This document shows positions 35,187-43,926 of a DNA stretch of 64,000 nucleotides, piece by piece (the stretch's first letter is position 1; each line of letters starts with the position of its first letter). A model generated the notes under the pieces. That model ran no database searches, was not told where the DNA came from, and saw nothing but the letters and a program-made list of their open reading frames with translations. The stretch spans positions 147,131 to 211,130 of the forward strand of contig NZ_BCXI01000003.1 in the NCBI RefSeq assembly GCF_001895025.1, given 5' to 3'. The translations under genes were made by a program, and so were the position numbers. This DNA is from Rhodococcus zopfii NBRC 100606 = JCM 9919. GTDB lineage: Bacteria; Actinomycetota; Actinomycetes; Mycobacteriales; Mycobacteriaceae.

Positions 35187-36737
35187 TCACCGAACGGCCG
35201 CAACCGGCTCCGTGGTGGGCCGGTCCTGCCGGCGCTCGATGGTGGTGGCCAGCGGCTTCTCCACGACGAAGCACAGCAGCACCATCGCGACGAGCGCGAG
35301 CGGGCTGATCCACAGGAAGATCGGGGTCAGTGCGTCGTTGTACGCCTCGACGACCGGGAGCCGTACCGCGTCGGGAAGCTGCCGGACGGCCTCGGGCGTC
35401 AGGGAATCGGCGGCGACCCCGGCCGGGGCGCGCTCGGCGATGAGCGTGGCCACCCGGCTCGCGAAGACACTGCCGACCACCGCCGATCCCAGCGTCGCGC
35501 CGATCTGCCGGAAGTAGTTGTTGCCGGCGGTGGCGGTGCCGACCTCCTCGATGGGGAAGGAGTTCTGGACGACGAGCACCAGGATCTGCCCGGCCATGCC
35601 CAGGCCCACCCCGATCACCGCGACGAAGCAGCAGAGCACCCACGTCGGGGTGGTGACGGTGAGCAGCGACAGCAGCACCAGCCCGGTCGCTATCAGCACC
35701 GAGCCGACTATCGGGATCGTCTTGTAGCGGCCGGTGCTCGTCACCAACCGTCCCGCCAGCGTGGAGGTGAGGAACAGCGAGCCCATCATCGGCAACATCA
35801 GCAGACCCGCCACGGTGGCACTGACACCGGTGACCATCTGCAGGTAGGTGGGCATGTACCCGGCGACACCGAACAGCGCGACGCTCACGAGCAGACCCGC
35901 GACGGTGAGCAGGTCGAAGTTGCGGTCGCGGAACAGGTGCAGGGGCAGAACGGGTTCGGCGGCACGGGACTCGACGAACACGAACAGCACGGCCGCGGCG
36001 ATGCTGCCGACGACGAGACCGACGATCGTCGTGGAAGTCCACGCGTAGGTCGTGCCGCCCCACGTGGCGATCAGCACGATGCCGGTGGTGGCGACGGACA
36101 GGATCGCCATGCCGGCGATGTCGATCGAGGGACGGGGGCCGGTTCGAGCGGGCAGGCGCAGGAACACGACGGCCGCGGTCGCGGCGAGCAATCCGAGTGG
36201 CACGGTGATCCAGAAGACCCAGCGCCAGCCCGGACCCTCGGTGAACCAGCCGCCGAGCAGTGGTCCGGCCACCGACGACAGCGCAAACACTCCGCTCATG
36301 ATGCCCATGTACCGGCCGCGTTCGCGCGCGGGGATGACGTCGGCGATCGCGGCCTGCGACAGGATCATCAGGCCGCCACCGCCGGCACCCTGGATGGCGC
36401 GGCCGACGATGAGCCAGGTGATGTCACCGGCTGTCGCACTCACGACCGAACCGATGAGGAAGATCCCGATTGCGGCCAGCAGCAACGGTTTCCGGCCGAA
36501 CAAATCGCCGAGCTTGCCGTACGCGGGCATCATGATCGTCGAGGCCAGGATGTAGACGGTGATGACCCACAACATCAGGTCGGCGCCGTGCAGTTCGCCG
36601 ACGATCGTCGGCAGCGCGGGGTTGAGCACGGTCTGGTTCAGCGAGGCCAGCAGCATGGTGAGCATGAGGCCCGCGAACAGGAACACCAGCCCGCGGGGAG
36701 ACGTCGTAGGAGCGGGTGCGGCGGTATCGGTGCTCAT
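35187..36737 (-). CDS. MFS drug exporter, DHA2 (14-helix) family
   Basis: A 516-residue proton-driven exporter of the EmrB/QacA type. Signature motifs are LNQTVLNPALPTIVGEL (TM1), GKLGDLFGRKPLLL (motif A), GRAIQGAGGGGLMIL (motif B) and GPLLGGWFTEGPGWRWVFWI (motif C). An extracellular loop near the last helices (LTPEAVRQLPDAVRLPVVEA) is typical of this family. A palindrome at 36812-36825 in the upstream gap is a candidate operator. Confidence 0.92.
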   Translation of the reverse strand: MSTDTAAPAPTTSPRGLVFLFAGLMLTMLLASLNQTVLNPALPTIVGELHGADLMLWVITVYILASTIMMPAYGKLGDLFGRKPLLLAAIGIFLIGSVVSATAGDITWLIVGRAIQGAGGGGLMILSQAAIADVIPARERGRYMGIMSGVFALSSVAGPLLGGWFTEGPGWRWVFWITVPLGLLAATAAVVFLRLPARTGPRPSIDIAGMAILSVATTGIVLIATWGGTTYAWTSTTIVGLVVGSIAAAVLFVFVESRAAEPVLPLHLFRDRNFDLLTVAGLLVSVALFGVAGYMPTYLQMVTGVSATVAGLLMLPMMGSLFLTSTLAGRLVTSTGRYKTIPIVGSVLIATGLVLLSLLTVTTPTWVLCCFVAVIGVGLGMAGQILVLVVQNSFPIEEVGTATAGNNYFRQIGATLGSAVVGSVFASRVATLIAERAPAGVAADSLTPEAVRQLPDAVRLPVVEAYNDALTPIFLWISPLALVAMVLLCFVVEKPLATTIERRQDRPTTEPVAAVR

Positions 36738-36811
36738 GGCCGGAATACCTCTCTGTCGGCGAGCCGGTCCTGTTCGAACGCGGTGTCGCCCGCCGATTCG
36801 ACCATCGCTAA

Positions 36812-36825
36812 TTACACTAGTGCAA
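36812..36825. promoter_or_regulatory. candidate operator between MFS and CapA-like genes
   Basis: TTACACTAGTGCAA, centred on the perfect palindrome CACTAGTG, in the 141-bp divergent gap and about 75 bp before the exporter start. Such sites are typical for TetR/MarR regulators of exporters; the nearest TetR gene is at 38720-39364. Confidence 0.4.
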
Positions 36826-36878
36826 AAATGCATTGCTGGAAATCGCTTTCCGGACGGTCGGGCGATAGCGTTGCAGAT

Positions 36879-37922
36879 GTGCCGGGCACGATCACGTTGT
36901 TCCTCGCCGGGGACGTGATGACCGGGCGCGGAGTGGACCAGACCCTGCCGCACCCGGGCGGCCCGGCACTGCGCGAGAGCTACATCAAGGACGCCCGCGA
37001 CTACGTCGCGCTGGCCGAAGAGCGGAACGGGCCCATTCCGCGGCCCACCGACTTCCACCGGCCGTGGGGGGCGGCGCTCGCCGTTCTCGACGACACGGCA
37101 CCCGACGCGCGGATCGTCAACCTGGAAACCTCCGTCACCGTCTCCCGGGACTATGCGCGGCACAAGGAAATTCACTACCGTATGCACCCGGCGAATCTCG
37201 GCGTGCTCGCCGCCGCCCGGATCGACGTGTGCGCGCTCGCGAACAACCATCTGCTCGACTTCGGCCGGCGGGGACTGACCGAGACGCTCGACGCGTTGAC
37301 AGGGGCGGGCCTCGGGTACACCGGCGCCGGGCGCGACGACGCCGAGGCCTGGCAGCCCGCGCGGTCCGGCCGGGTGCTGGTGTGGTCCGTAGGCGCGCGG
37401 TCGAGCGGAATCGGTTCCGCCGATGCCGCGACGCCCTCGCGGCCCGGGGTGGCCCTGCTGCCCGACCTGTCGGCGACGACCGCCGATCGCCTGACCGGGC
37501 GTATCGCCACCCTCCGGACCCTCGGCGACATCGTCGTCGTCTCCGTGCACTGGGGCTCGAACTGGGGGTTCTCCGTTCCCCGCGCCCAGGTCGACTTCGC
37601 ACGCCGCCTCGTCGACGGGGGCGTCGACGTCGTGCACGGGCATTCGTCGCATCACCCGCGGCCGGTCGAGATCTACCGGGGGCGGCTGGTGCTGTACGGC
37701 TGCGGTGACCTGATCAACGACTACGAAGGCATCGGCGGCTACGAGGAGTACCGCGGCGACCTGCGCGCGCTGTATCTGCCCGTTCTCGACGCGGATTCGG
37801 GCGAGCTGCGGGAACTGCGGGTGGTGGCGCTGCGGTCGCGGCGCATGCGCCTCGAGCGTGCCACCAATGAGGAGGAGCGCTGGCTTCGTGCCGCCCTGGA
37901 CCTCGGCGACGCACACCCGTAG
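36879..37922 (+). CDS. CapA/PgsA-family metallophosphatase-like protein
   Basis: A 347-residue protein of the CapA (poly-gamma-glutamate synthesis) family with a calcineurin-like metal site: LFLAGDVMTGRGVD, IVNLETSVT, ALANNHLLDFG, VVSVHWGSNWG and VHGHSSHHPRPVEIY. GTG at 36879 is preferred because TAGCGT (36866-36871) ends seven bases upstream, fitting a leaderless start; an ATG at 36828 is also in frame. No signal peptide is evident. No other capsule or polyglutamate genes lie nearby, so the real role may differ. Confidence 0.83.
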   Translation: MPGTITLFLAGDVMTGRGVDQTLPHPGGPALRESYIKDARDYVALAEERNGPIPRPTDFHRPWGAALAVLDDTAPDARIVNLETSVTVSRDYARHKEIHYRMHPANLGVLAAARIDVCALANNHLLDFGRRGLTETLDALTGAGLGYTGAGRDDAEAWQPARSGRVLVWSVGARSSGIGSADAATPSRPGVALLPDLSATTADRLTGRIATLRTLGDIVVVSVHWGSNWGFSVPRAQVDFARRLVDGGVDVVHGHSSHHPRPVEIYRGRLVLYGCGDLINDYEGIGGYEEYRGDLRALYLPVLDADSGELRELRVVALRSRRMRLERATNEEERWLRAALDLGDAHP

Positions 37923-37960
37923 CCGCTCGCACCGCCGTACCCCGTGGCTACGCTGCTCGG

Positions 37961-38713
37961 GTGACCGGTGACCTGCACGTCCTCACCCAGTCGCTGCTCG
38001 GCGTTCTCGTTCTCGTCGTCGTGGCCACCTCGGTGCTGTGGGGATACGGTGTTCCGCACCGGTTCGCGCCCGCCCTCGCGATCGCGCGCGGCGCCGTCCA
38101 GCTCGCTCTCGTCAGCCTCGTGCTCAGCGGCGTCATCACCGACGGCCGCTGGGTCGCGGTCGTACTCGCGGTGATGTGCGCGGTCGCCACCTGGACCGCG
38201 ACGCGCCGGATCGGACGCGGCACCGCCACCCTCGGGATCGTCGCGGTCGCGGTGCTGGCCGGCGCCGGGGCGGCCCTGCTGATCGTCTTCGCGACCGGCG
38301 CGATCGAACTGTCGCCGCGCTACGCGCTCGCCATCGGCGGCATCGTCATCGGCAACGCCATGACCGTCGCGGCACTGGCCGGGCGGCGCTTCCTCGAGAT
38401 CGTCGACAGCCGATGGGAGGAGGTCGAAGGATGGCTCGCGCTCGGCGCCACCCCGCGCCAGTCGACGGCCGAGCTCACCCGGGTCGCGGTGCACTCCGCG
38501 CTGATCCCGGCGACCGACCAGACCAAGACCACCGGCCTGGTGACGCTGCCCGGGGCGTTCGTGGGGGCGATCTTCGGCGGCCTGTCCCCGCTCGAGGCCG
38601 GCCGGTTCCAGATCGTGGTGCTCGCGTCCATCATGGCGGCCGCGTCGATCACCGCGGTCGTCGTGGCGCGCGGGCTCGGTCCGGTCCGGTACCGGCCGAC
38701 CGTCCCGTCCTGA
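37961..38713 (+). CDS. FetB/UPF0014-family membrane protein
   Basis: A 250-residue polytopic membrane protein of the UPF0014 (YbbM/FetB) family, with about seven helices. Family segments are AIARGAVQLALVSLVL, ALAIGGIVIGNAMTVAALAG and ALIPATDQTKTTGLVTLPGA. E. coli FetB works with FetA ATPase to export iron; no FetA partner is present here. TACGCT at 37949-37954 lies six bases before the GTG start, indicating leaderless expression. Confidence 0.87.
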   Translation: MTGDLHVLTQSLLGVLVLVVVATSVLWGYGVPHRFAPALAIARGAVQLALVSLVLSGVITDGRWVAVVLAVMCAVATWTATRRIGRGTATLGIVAVAVLAGAGAALLIVFATGAIELSPRYALAIGGIVIGNAMTVAALAGRRFLEIVDSRWEEVEGWLALGATPRQSTAELTRVAVHSALIPATDQTKTTGLVTLPGAFVGAIFGGLSPLEAGRFQIVVLASIMAAASITAVVVARGLGPVRYRPTVPS

Positions 38714-38719
38714 ACGGGC

Positions 38720-39364
38720 TCAGCGGCCCGTCCCGCCCCGGAACCCGACAACTTCCCTGAACACCGCGAGCGCCCGATCGACGAGTTCCTCGACGTCGAC
38801 CCCCGGTTCCGCGATCGACGAGCGCATCGCGAACCGGATGATCGCGCCCGCCGACAGGACCAGCATCTGCGCGGCCTCGCGGCTGCCGACACCGTCGGTG
38901 ACGGTGCGATCGGACTCGCCGAGTTTCTCCGCGACCAGATCCGACACCAGCGACTGCGCGGTGTCGACGTGCGCGATGCGTCGCCGCGCCAGCTCCGGAT
39001 GACGGCAGATGAGCTCCGTGTTCCGTTCGCGCTGCTCGGCGCCGGGGCCGGAGCTCTGCAGCACGTCGAACAGCAGGCGAGTGACCTTCTCCACGGCGTC
39101 CTCGTTCGCACCGAGGGTGAACTCCGCCGCGGTGCGCTCGTCGATAGCGGGGGCACGCAGGCCGAGGACGGCGTCCTCCTTCGATGCGAAATAGTTGAAG
39201 AACGTGCGCGCGGACACGTCGGCTTCCGTGACGATCGACTCGATCGTCACGTCGGCGAGACGGTCGTGGGTCAGCGCGGCGGTAGCTGCCGCAGAGTGGA
39301 TCGCGGTCCACGTCCGAGCCCGTTTGCGCGAACGCAGTGAGAGCTTCGGCGCGGTATCGGTCAC
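38720..39364 (-). CDS. TetR-family transcriptional regulator
   Basis: A 214-residue repressor-type regulator. The N-terminal helix-turn-helix reads DVTIESIVTEADVSARTFFNYFASKEDAV (residues roughly 40-68), the classical TetR pattern. The C-terminal ligand domain (about 90-205) is variable. GTG at 39364 follows GGAGGAACC. A perfect 16-bp palindrome at 39402-39417 just upstream may be its own operator. Possible targets are the flippase-like gene upstream or the nearby exporter. Confidence 0.9.
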   Translation of the reverse strand: MTDTAPKLSLRSRKRARTWTAIHSAAATAALTHDRLADVTIESIVTEADVSARTFFNYFASKEDAVLGLRAPAIDERTAAEFTLGANEDAVEKVTRLLFDVLQSSGPGAEQRERNTELICRHPELARRRIAHVDTAQSLVSDLVAEKLGESDRTVTDGVGSREAAQMLVLSAGAIIRFAMRSSIAEPGVDVEELVDRALAVFREVVGFRGGTGR

Positions 39365-39401
39365 GAGGTTCCTCCAGCCATCGGTACCACCGTAGTGCAG
39401 G

Positions 39402-39417
39402 GCCACGGCGCCGTGGC
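39402..39417. promoter_or_regulatory. perfect 16-bp palindrome upstream of tetR-family gene
   Basis: GCCACGGCGCCGTGGC lies between the flippase-like gene stop and the TetR start, both on the minus strand. With no loop it is more like a dimer-binding operator than a hairpin, though a terminator role cannot be excluded. Confidence 0.4.
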
Positions 39418-39420
39418 GAG

Positions 39421-40470
39421 CTATGCGGCCGCGGCCTCGTGGGCGGGGTCGGCCTCGCGCCGCGCGACGTGCCGCAGCAACGGAATGCTCCCGGCCCCGG
39501 CGACCAGGGGGAACCAGTAGGTACACATCCGGTAGATGGCGACGGCTGCGGCGGCCGCGCCGGCATCGAACCCCAGCGCCACGAGACCGGCGACCAGACC
39601 GGCCTCGACGATGCCGATACCGCCCGGGGTCAGCGGGATCTGCCGGGCCACCTGCGTCGCGACGTGCAGGGTGGCCAGCGAGGCGACCCCCACCTCGATA
39701 CCGACCGCGAGGCACGCCGCGATCAGGCACAGCAGGTCGAAGGCCCATTTCGCGGTGGTGAGCGCGAACACCCGGTGCCACACCACCCGCGGAAGGCGGA
39801 CGATCTCGGCGAGAGCGAGCGTGAGTTTCACCTTCCAGCCGGCGCCCGGAGGGGTCTCGACGCTCGGGGCGGGGACGCGGCGCCGGGCCACCTCGAGGGC
39901 GCCCACGACCGCGGCGATCCCGGCGGCGACGCACGCCGCGAGGACGATGTTGTGCACGTCGTCGGCCATCCACCCGGCCACCTGCGGACTGATGGTCGCC
40001 GAATAGACCAGGCACAGGGCCAGCATCGACACCCCGGTGGACAGGGTCAGCGCGACCACCGCGTTGCCGGGGGTCAGACCCGCGACCGTCAGCCAGCGAT
40101 AGTTGTAGCCCGCGGCGAACGCACCGCCGGCGGGCAGTCCCTGCGTCACGGCAGTGGATGCGTAGGTCACCAGTTCGGATCGGCGCCGCGACATTTCGCC
40201 CCCGAACGCGGCGACCACGACGTTCTGCAGGCGGGCCAGCATGTGCATCGCGACCATCTGGACGGCGAAGGCGCCGATCACCCACTGCAGCTGGGCGGCG
40301 AGCACGGCGTCGCGGATCGTGGACAGAGCGGGAAGCTGGCCGCGGAGGATCCAGACGGCCGCGACGACGACGGCGAGAGTCGGCAGGGTGCGGGTCGCGG
40401 GATGCCGAAGGACACTGCGCACCGTCGAGCGGCGTCGTGTCTGCGCTGCCGTGGTCGCGATTCTCGGCAT
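39421..40470 (-). CDS. flippase-like membrane protein (UPF0104/LPG-synthase TM family)
   Basis: A 349-residue membrane protein with about eight helices, of the YbhN/AglD/lysyl-phosphatidylglycerol synthase transmembrane family. The YASTAVTQGLPAGGAFAAGYNYRWL and HVATQVARQIPLTPGGIGIVEAGL segments are the conserved re-entrant motifs. No catalytic aminoacyl-transferase domain is attached, so a lipid flippase-like role is inferred. AGGAG lies eight bases before the ATG. Confidence 0.85.
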   Translation of the reverse strand: MPRIATTAAQTRRRSTVRSVLRHPATRTLPTLAVVVAAVWILRGQLPALSTIRDAVLAAQLQWVIGAFAVQMVAMHMLARLQNVVVAAFGGEMSRRRSELVTYASTAVTQGLPAGGAFAAGYNYRWLTVAGLTPGNAVVALTLSTGVSMLALCLVYSATISPQVAGWMADDVHNIVLAACVAAGIAAVVGALEVARRRVPAPSVETPPGAGWKVKLTLALAEIVRLPRVVWHRVFALTTAKWAFDLLCLIAACLAVGIEVGVASLATLHVATQVARQIPLTPGGIGIVEAGLVAGLVALGFDAGAAAAAVAIYRMCTYWFPLVAGAGSIPLLRHVARREADPAHEAAAA

Positions 40471-40599
40471 CGGGTCGTCTCCTGGATCGGTCGCCCGATC
40501 GTAACTCTGCAGCTGTGCAATCTTTCATTTCTGTGACATTTCATACGTCCGTCGGGGGGCGGTCCGGTTCCCGCACGGGCCACGGGGTATCCAGCAGGT

Positions 40600-41244
40600 A
40601 TGCCCACGCATCCCGGTGCCCAGCAGTATCTGCCCCACAGCACCGACCTCGACGACCTCGCCGCCGCTGCCGCCGGATGCCGCGGCTGTGACCTGTACCG
40701 CTACGCCGGGCCCACCGTGTTCGGTGCCGGGCCCGCGACCGCGCGACTGCTGCTCGTCGGCGAACAACCCGGCGACCAGGAGGACCGCGCAGGCGAGCCG
40801 TTCGTCGGACCGGCCGGGCACCTGCTCGACCGTGCCCTCGAGAAGGCCGGGATCGCCCGCGGCGACGTCTACGTGACCAACGCCGTCAAACACTTCAAAT
40901 TCGCCCGGGACGCCGGCGGCAAGCGCCGCATCCACAAGAAACCGGCGCGCGGCGAGGTGATCGCGTGCCGGCCGTGGCTGTTCGCCGAACTCGAGGCGGT
41001 ACGCCCCGACGTGCTCGTGTGCCTCGGGGCGACGGCCGCGCAGGCACTGCTCGGCCCGTCCTTCCGGATCACCGAACATCGCGGCCAGGTCCTGCACGCC
41101 GACCCCGAACTGACGCTGCCGTCCGATCCGCAGATCGTCGCGACCGTGCATCCGTCGGCGATCCTGCGGATGCGCACCGGCCGTGACGACGCCCTCGAGT
41201 CGCTGGTCCGCGATCTGCGGCGCGCGGCGAGTCTCCTCGACTGA
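40600..41244 (+). CDS. udgX: UdgX-type uracil-DNA glycosylase (covalent uracil-DNA binder)
   Basis: A 214-residue family 4-like uracil-DNA glycosylase. The GEQPGDQED motif (54-62), the KRRIH loop (108-112, with the His112 that in UdgX forms a covalent bond to the deoxyribose of excised uracil) and C-terminal HPSAILR identify the UdgX group. Iron-sulfur cluster cysteines include Cys27 and Cys30 (CRGC), one in EVIACRPWLF and one in VLVCLG. It would bind uracil in DNA tightly and irreversibly. The gene stands alone and is divergent from the flippase-like gene. Confidence 0.93.
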   Translation: MPTHPGAQQYLPHSTDLDDLAAAAAGCRGCDLYRYAGPTVFGAGPATARLLLVGEQPGDQEDRAGEPFVGPAGHLLDRALEKAGIARGDVYVTNAVKHFKFARDAGGKRRIHKKPARGEVIACRPWLFAELEAVRPDVLVCLGATAAQALLGPSFRITEHRGQVLHADPELTLPSDPQIVATVHPSAILRMRTGRDDALESLVRDLRRAASLLD

Positions 41245-41265
41245 ACGGTCCGGGAGGGCAGACGC

Positions 41266-42195
41266 TCAGGCGGTGGTCGCGAGGGCGGCGGCCAACCCGA
41301 ACGCGACCGACGACGCGCACACCTCGAGCACCGCATTGCGCAGTGACACCTCCGCGGTCGCGCGGTGGGCGGCCGCGGCGGGCACCCACGTGCGACGCCA
41401 CCACGACGCCACGCCCACCAGGCCGGCGAGAAGCACCGCCTTGGCCAGCACGATCCGGCCGTACCCGGTGTCCACCAGGGCGGACACCGAACCCAGCCGT
41501 ACCGCCGCGTCGATCACCCCGGTGGCGACCAGCGCCACGACGCACCACACCGCGAGCGTCGAATAGCGCGGCAGCAACCGGGCCCACGCACCCCGGGACC
41601 GCACCGTCAGCGCGAGGGCGACCAGCACACCGACCCACAGACCGGCCGCGAGGACGTGCACCGCGTCGAGCAACGACCCCAGAGGTTGCTGCGCCATGTG
41701 CCCGGAGACCGGTCGCGCGATCAGGGCCGGCGCTGCCGCCGCGAGCACCGGAGCCGTCGGCCACGACGCGCCCCGCCGATACGCGGCCACCGCGACGACG
41801 GTGCACACCGCGACGCACACGAACGCCGCGACGCCGATCCGCCCGGACCCCACGGTCCCGGCGAACTGCGCGAACCGTCCGGTGTCGAGCCGGGTGACCG
41901 GCACCCCGGCCACTGCGGCCGCCTCGAACACCAGCAGCGCGCCCTCGCACACCAGCCACACCCCGCCGAGCGCGGCGATCGCCCGCCACAGATCGGCGAA
42001 CGCGACGGGGGGACGACGGTCGCCGCGGACCGCGACCCCGACCGCGGCCAGGCCCAGCACGGTCACGCCCGCGCACAACGACAGGGCGCGCACCCAGCTC
42101 GACCCCTCCGGCGCGGCCAGCAGCCATCCGGCGGCCACGCCCGCGGTTGCGCCGACGGCGGCACCGAGCAGCCACCGCCGGCGCACCCGCCACAC
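41266..42195 (-). CDS. copD: CopD-family copper resistance membrane protein
   Basis: A 309-residue membrane protein with about eight helices and the CopD domain toward its C-terminus (LLDAVHVLAAGLWVGVLVAL; GYGRIVLAKAVLLAGLVGVA). In relatives CopD takes up periplasmic copper delivered by CopC. GTG at 42195, a few bases after the copC stop, is chosen over longer forms that would overlap copC. It closes the YcnI-CopC-CopD order. Confidence 0.87.
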   Translation of the reverse strand: MWRVRRRWLLGAAVGATAGVAAGWLLAAPEGSSWVRALSLCAGVTVLGLAAVGVAVRGDRRPPVAFADLWRAIAALGGVWLVCEGALLVFEAAAVAGVPVTRLDTGRFAQFAGTVGSGRIGVAAFVCVAVCTVVAVAAYRRGASWPTAPVLAAAAPALIARPVSGHMAQQPLGSLLDAVHVLAAGLWVGVLVALALTVRSRGAWARLLPRYSTLAVWCVVALVATGVIDAAVRLGSVSALVDTGYGRIVLAKAVLLAGLVGVASWWRRTWVPAAAAHRATAEVSLRNAVLEVCASSVAFGLAAALATTA

Positions 42196-42200
42196 GGCGA

Positions 42201-42734
42201 TCAGGCCTTCGGCTTGCGCAACGCGAACCACAGTCCGCCCACGACCACCACGACCGCGGCCGCGACGAACCACCACACCGCGATGCCGCCGCCGTCACCG
42301 TCGGTCTCCGCGGAGGACGACGGTGAATCGGTGCTCGTGCCGGCGGCCGGTTTGCCGGGCGTGCCCGCTCCGTCCTGCGTGAGCGTGAACGTGCGCGTGC
42401 CGCTGACGGGGTGACCGTCGGCGGAGGTGATCCGGAACGCGATGGTGTACTGGCCGGCCGGCCCCAGCTCGCCGACCTCGACGCTGGCGGTCGCGCCGGC
42501 GACCGCGGGAGTGCCGTGTGACCACAGATTTCCGTCCGGTCCGACGACGGTGAGCGCCGCGAACTGCTCCTGCATCGGCTCGTTGAACGTCACCGACACC
42601 CGCTCGGGTGCCTGCGCGATCTGCGCGCCCTCATCCGGGTTGCTGGACAGGACGACAGCATGCGCCGACGCCGGGCCTGCGGACATCAGTAGTGCCGCGA
42701 TCAGGGCGGCCAGGACTGCGAACATGCGATTCAT
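42201..42734 (-). CDS. copC: CopC-family periplasmic copper-binding protein
   Basis: A 177-residue protein: signal peptide (cleavage expected after PASA, leaving His25 as the mature N-terminus, which supplies the Cu(II)-binding histidine brace), a CopC beta-barrel (VVLSSNPDEGAQIAQAPERV, YTIAFRITSADGHPVSGTRTF with a second histidine), a Ser/Thr-rich linker and one C-terminal membrane helix. It passes copper to CopD. The start overlaps the ycnI stop (ATGA). Confidence 0.92.
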   Translation of the reverse strand: MNRMFAVLAALIAALLMSAGPASAHAVVLSSNPDEGAQIAQAPERVSVTFNEPMQEQFAALTVVGPDGNLWSHGTPAVAGATASVEVGELGPAGQYTIAFRITSADGHPVSGTRTFTLTQDGAGTPGKPAAGTSTDSPSSSAETDGDGGGIAVWWFVAAAVVVVVGGLWFALRKPKA

Positions 42735-43393
42735 GAGCGTCGCCCCTTCGCGAACGCACCGAGCCCGAGGGCGGCGCCGAGCGCGCCCAGCACCAGGCCG
42801 ATCCCGCCGAGCCAGCGGGCGGTGTTGTCGGTGGCGTCCTCGGAGGTCGCCGTGGTGTCGGTGGTTGCCGTGGTTTCGGTGCCGTGCGCGTCGCCGTCGC
42901 TGCCCGCGGTGAGAGTCAGGGTCGGCGCCGGCTTCTCCGGCTCGTCGTCGCCGGTCGTGGCCTGATCCCACGCGACGACCTGGCCGTCGCTGTAGGTCTG
43001 CACCGCCGGGAACGACACCGTGTCCTGTTCGGGCAGCGGCCCCGCGGACAGCAGGAACTGCTGGAACTGGCCGGGACCGACGGCGACACCGGGGTCGGCG
43101 GTCCACGTCACGGAGGTCGCGAGGCCGGACGCCGGGTCTTTCGTGACGGTCGCGGTCCATCCCGGCATCGGCTCGGTCCGCGCGGACTTCAGGCCGGGGA
43201 GTGCCACCGTCACCGCGGTGGTTCCGGCCGTTTCGGACTCGGTGGGCACCCGGAACGTGAGCACCGAGTAGCCGCCCTGCGCGGCGCCGGGGGCGACGAC
43301 CCCGACGTGTGCGGACGCGACGCCGGCACCGGCGAACAGCGTCGCAGCGGTGATGCCCGCGGCCGTGACGGCGCGGGTCGGGAGGGTCTTCAT
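42731..43393 (-). CDS. ycnI: YcnI (DUF1775) copper-binding membrane-anchored protein
   Basis: A 220-residue protein with a signal peptide ending ASA before His29 (mature HVGV..., the first residue of the monohistidine copper site in YcnI proteins), the DUF1775 domain (YSVLTFRVPTESETAGT; SVTWTADPGVAVGPGQFQQF), an acidic Thr-rich linker (GTETTATTDTTATSEDA) and a C-terminal membrane helix with basic tail. It heads the copper cluster. Confidence 0.92.
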   Translation of the reverse strand: MKTLPTRAVTAAGITAATLFAGAGVASAHVGVVAPGAAQGGYSVLTFRVPTESETAGTTAVTVALPGLKSARTEPMPGWTATVTKDPASGLATSVTWTADPGVAVGPGQFQQFLLSAGPLPEQDTVSFPAVQTYSDGQVVAWDQATTGDDEPEKPAPTLTLTAGSDGDAHGTETTATTDTTATSEDATDNTARWLGGIGLVLGALGAALGLGAFAKGRRS

Positions 43394-43430
43394 CGGGTAT
43401 GTGGCTTTCTGATCGGAGAGGAGATGCGGC

Positions 43431-43919
43431 TCAGGCGACCGCGACGGGTGGTCCCCTCCGACGGATGCTCGGCGGCGGTCGAGCCTCGACGATCCGGCGC
43501 ACCGCACCGCCCGGTCCCACCTGCACCGGAGCGTCGACCGGCACCGGACCGGCCGACAGCACCGCGCGCACCACCCGGGTGATCGCCGCGTGCAGCCGTC
43601 CGGCGACGGTGAGCAGCCGGGCACATCCCGCGACCGCGACCACGTGTGCGGCCAGCATCGTCCACGACAGGTGGGTGTGCTCGGCCGGGACGGTCGCCAG
43701 GACGGCGTGCGTGCCGGCCTGGCCGGCCGCGAGCAACGCGACCGTCGGCACCGCCGGTAGATGCGCAGCCGCGACACCGACGGTGGCGGCGATCGCGACC
43801 AGCAGCACCGCGCCCGGTGCCGCGGGCATTCCGCCACCGGCCGCGGCGTGCGCGACGATCGCGAGTGCTGCTGTCAGAGCACCCGCGGTCGCACCGCGCA
43901 GGACCGGACCGGTAGCCAC
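43431..43919 (-). CDS. hypothetical membrane protein next to copper cluster
   Basis: A 162-residue protein with four or five hydrophobic segments and a basic, proline-rich C-terminus (IRRRGPPVAVA). No known family was recognised. A histidine-rich loop (AGTHAVLATVPAEHTHLSW) could bind metal. It lies 37 bp upstream of ycnI on the same strand, so it probably belongs to the copper operon. The start is GTG at 43919. Confidence 0.65.
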   Translation of the reverse strand: MATGPVLRGATAGALTAALAIVAHAAAGGGMPAAPGAVLLVAIAATVGVAAAHLPAVPTVALLAAGQAGTHAVLATVPAEHTHLSWTMLAAHVVAVAGCARLLTVAGRLHAAITRVVRAVLSAGPVPVDAPVQVGPGGAVRRIVEARPPPSIRRRGPPVAVA

Positions 43920-43926
43920 GGGAACG

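Noticed and set aside
36828..36878. Upstream ATG start for the CapA-like gene
   Set aside because: The extra 17 residues show no family similarity and the start lies at the operator; the GTG at 36879 has a well-placed TANNNT box.
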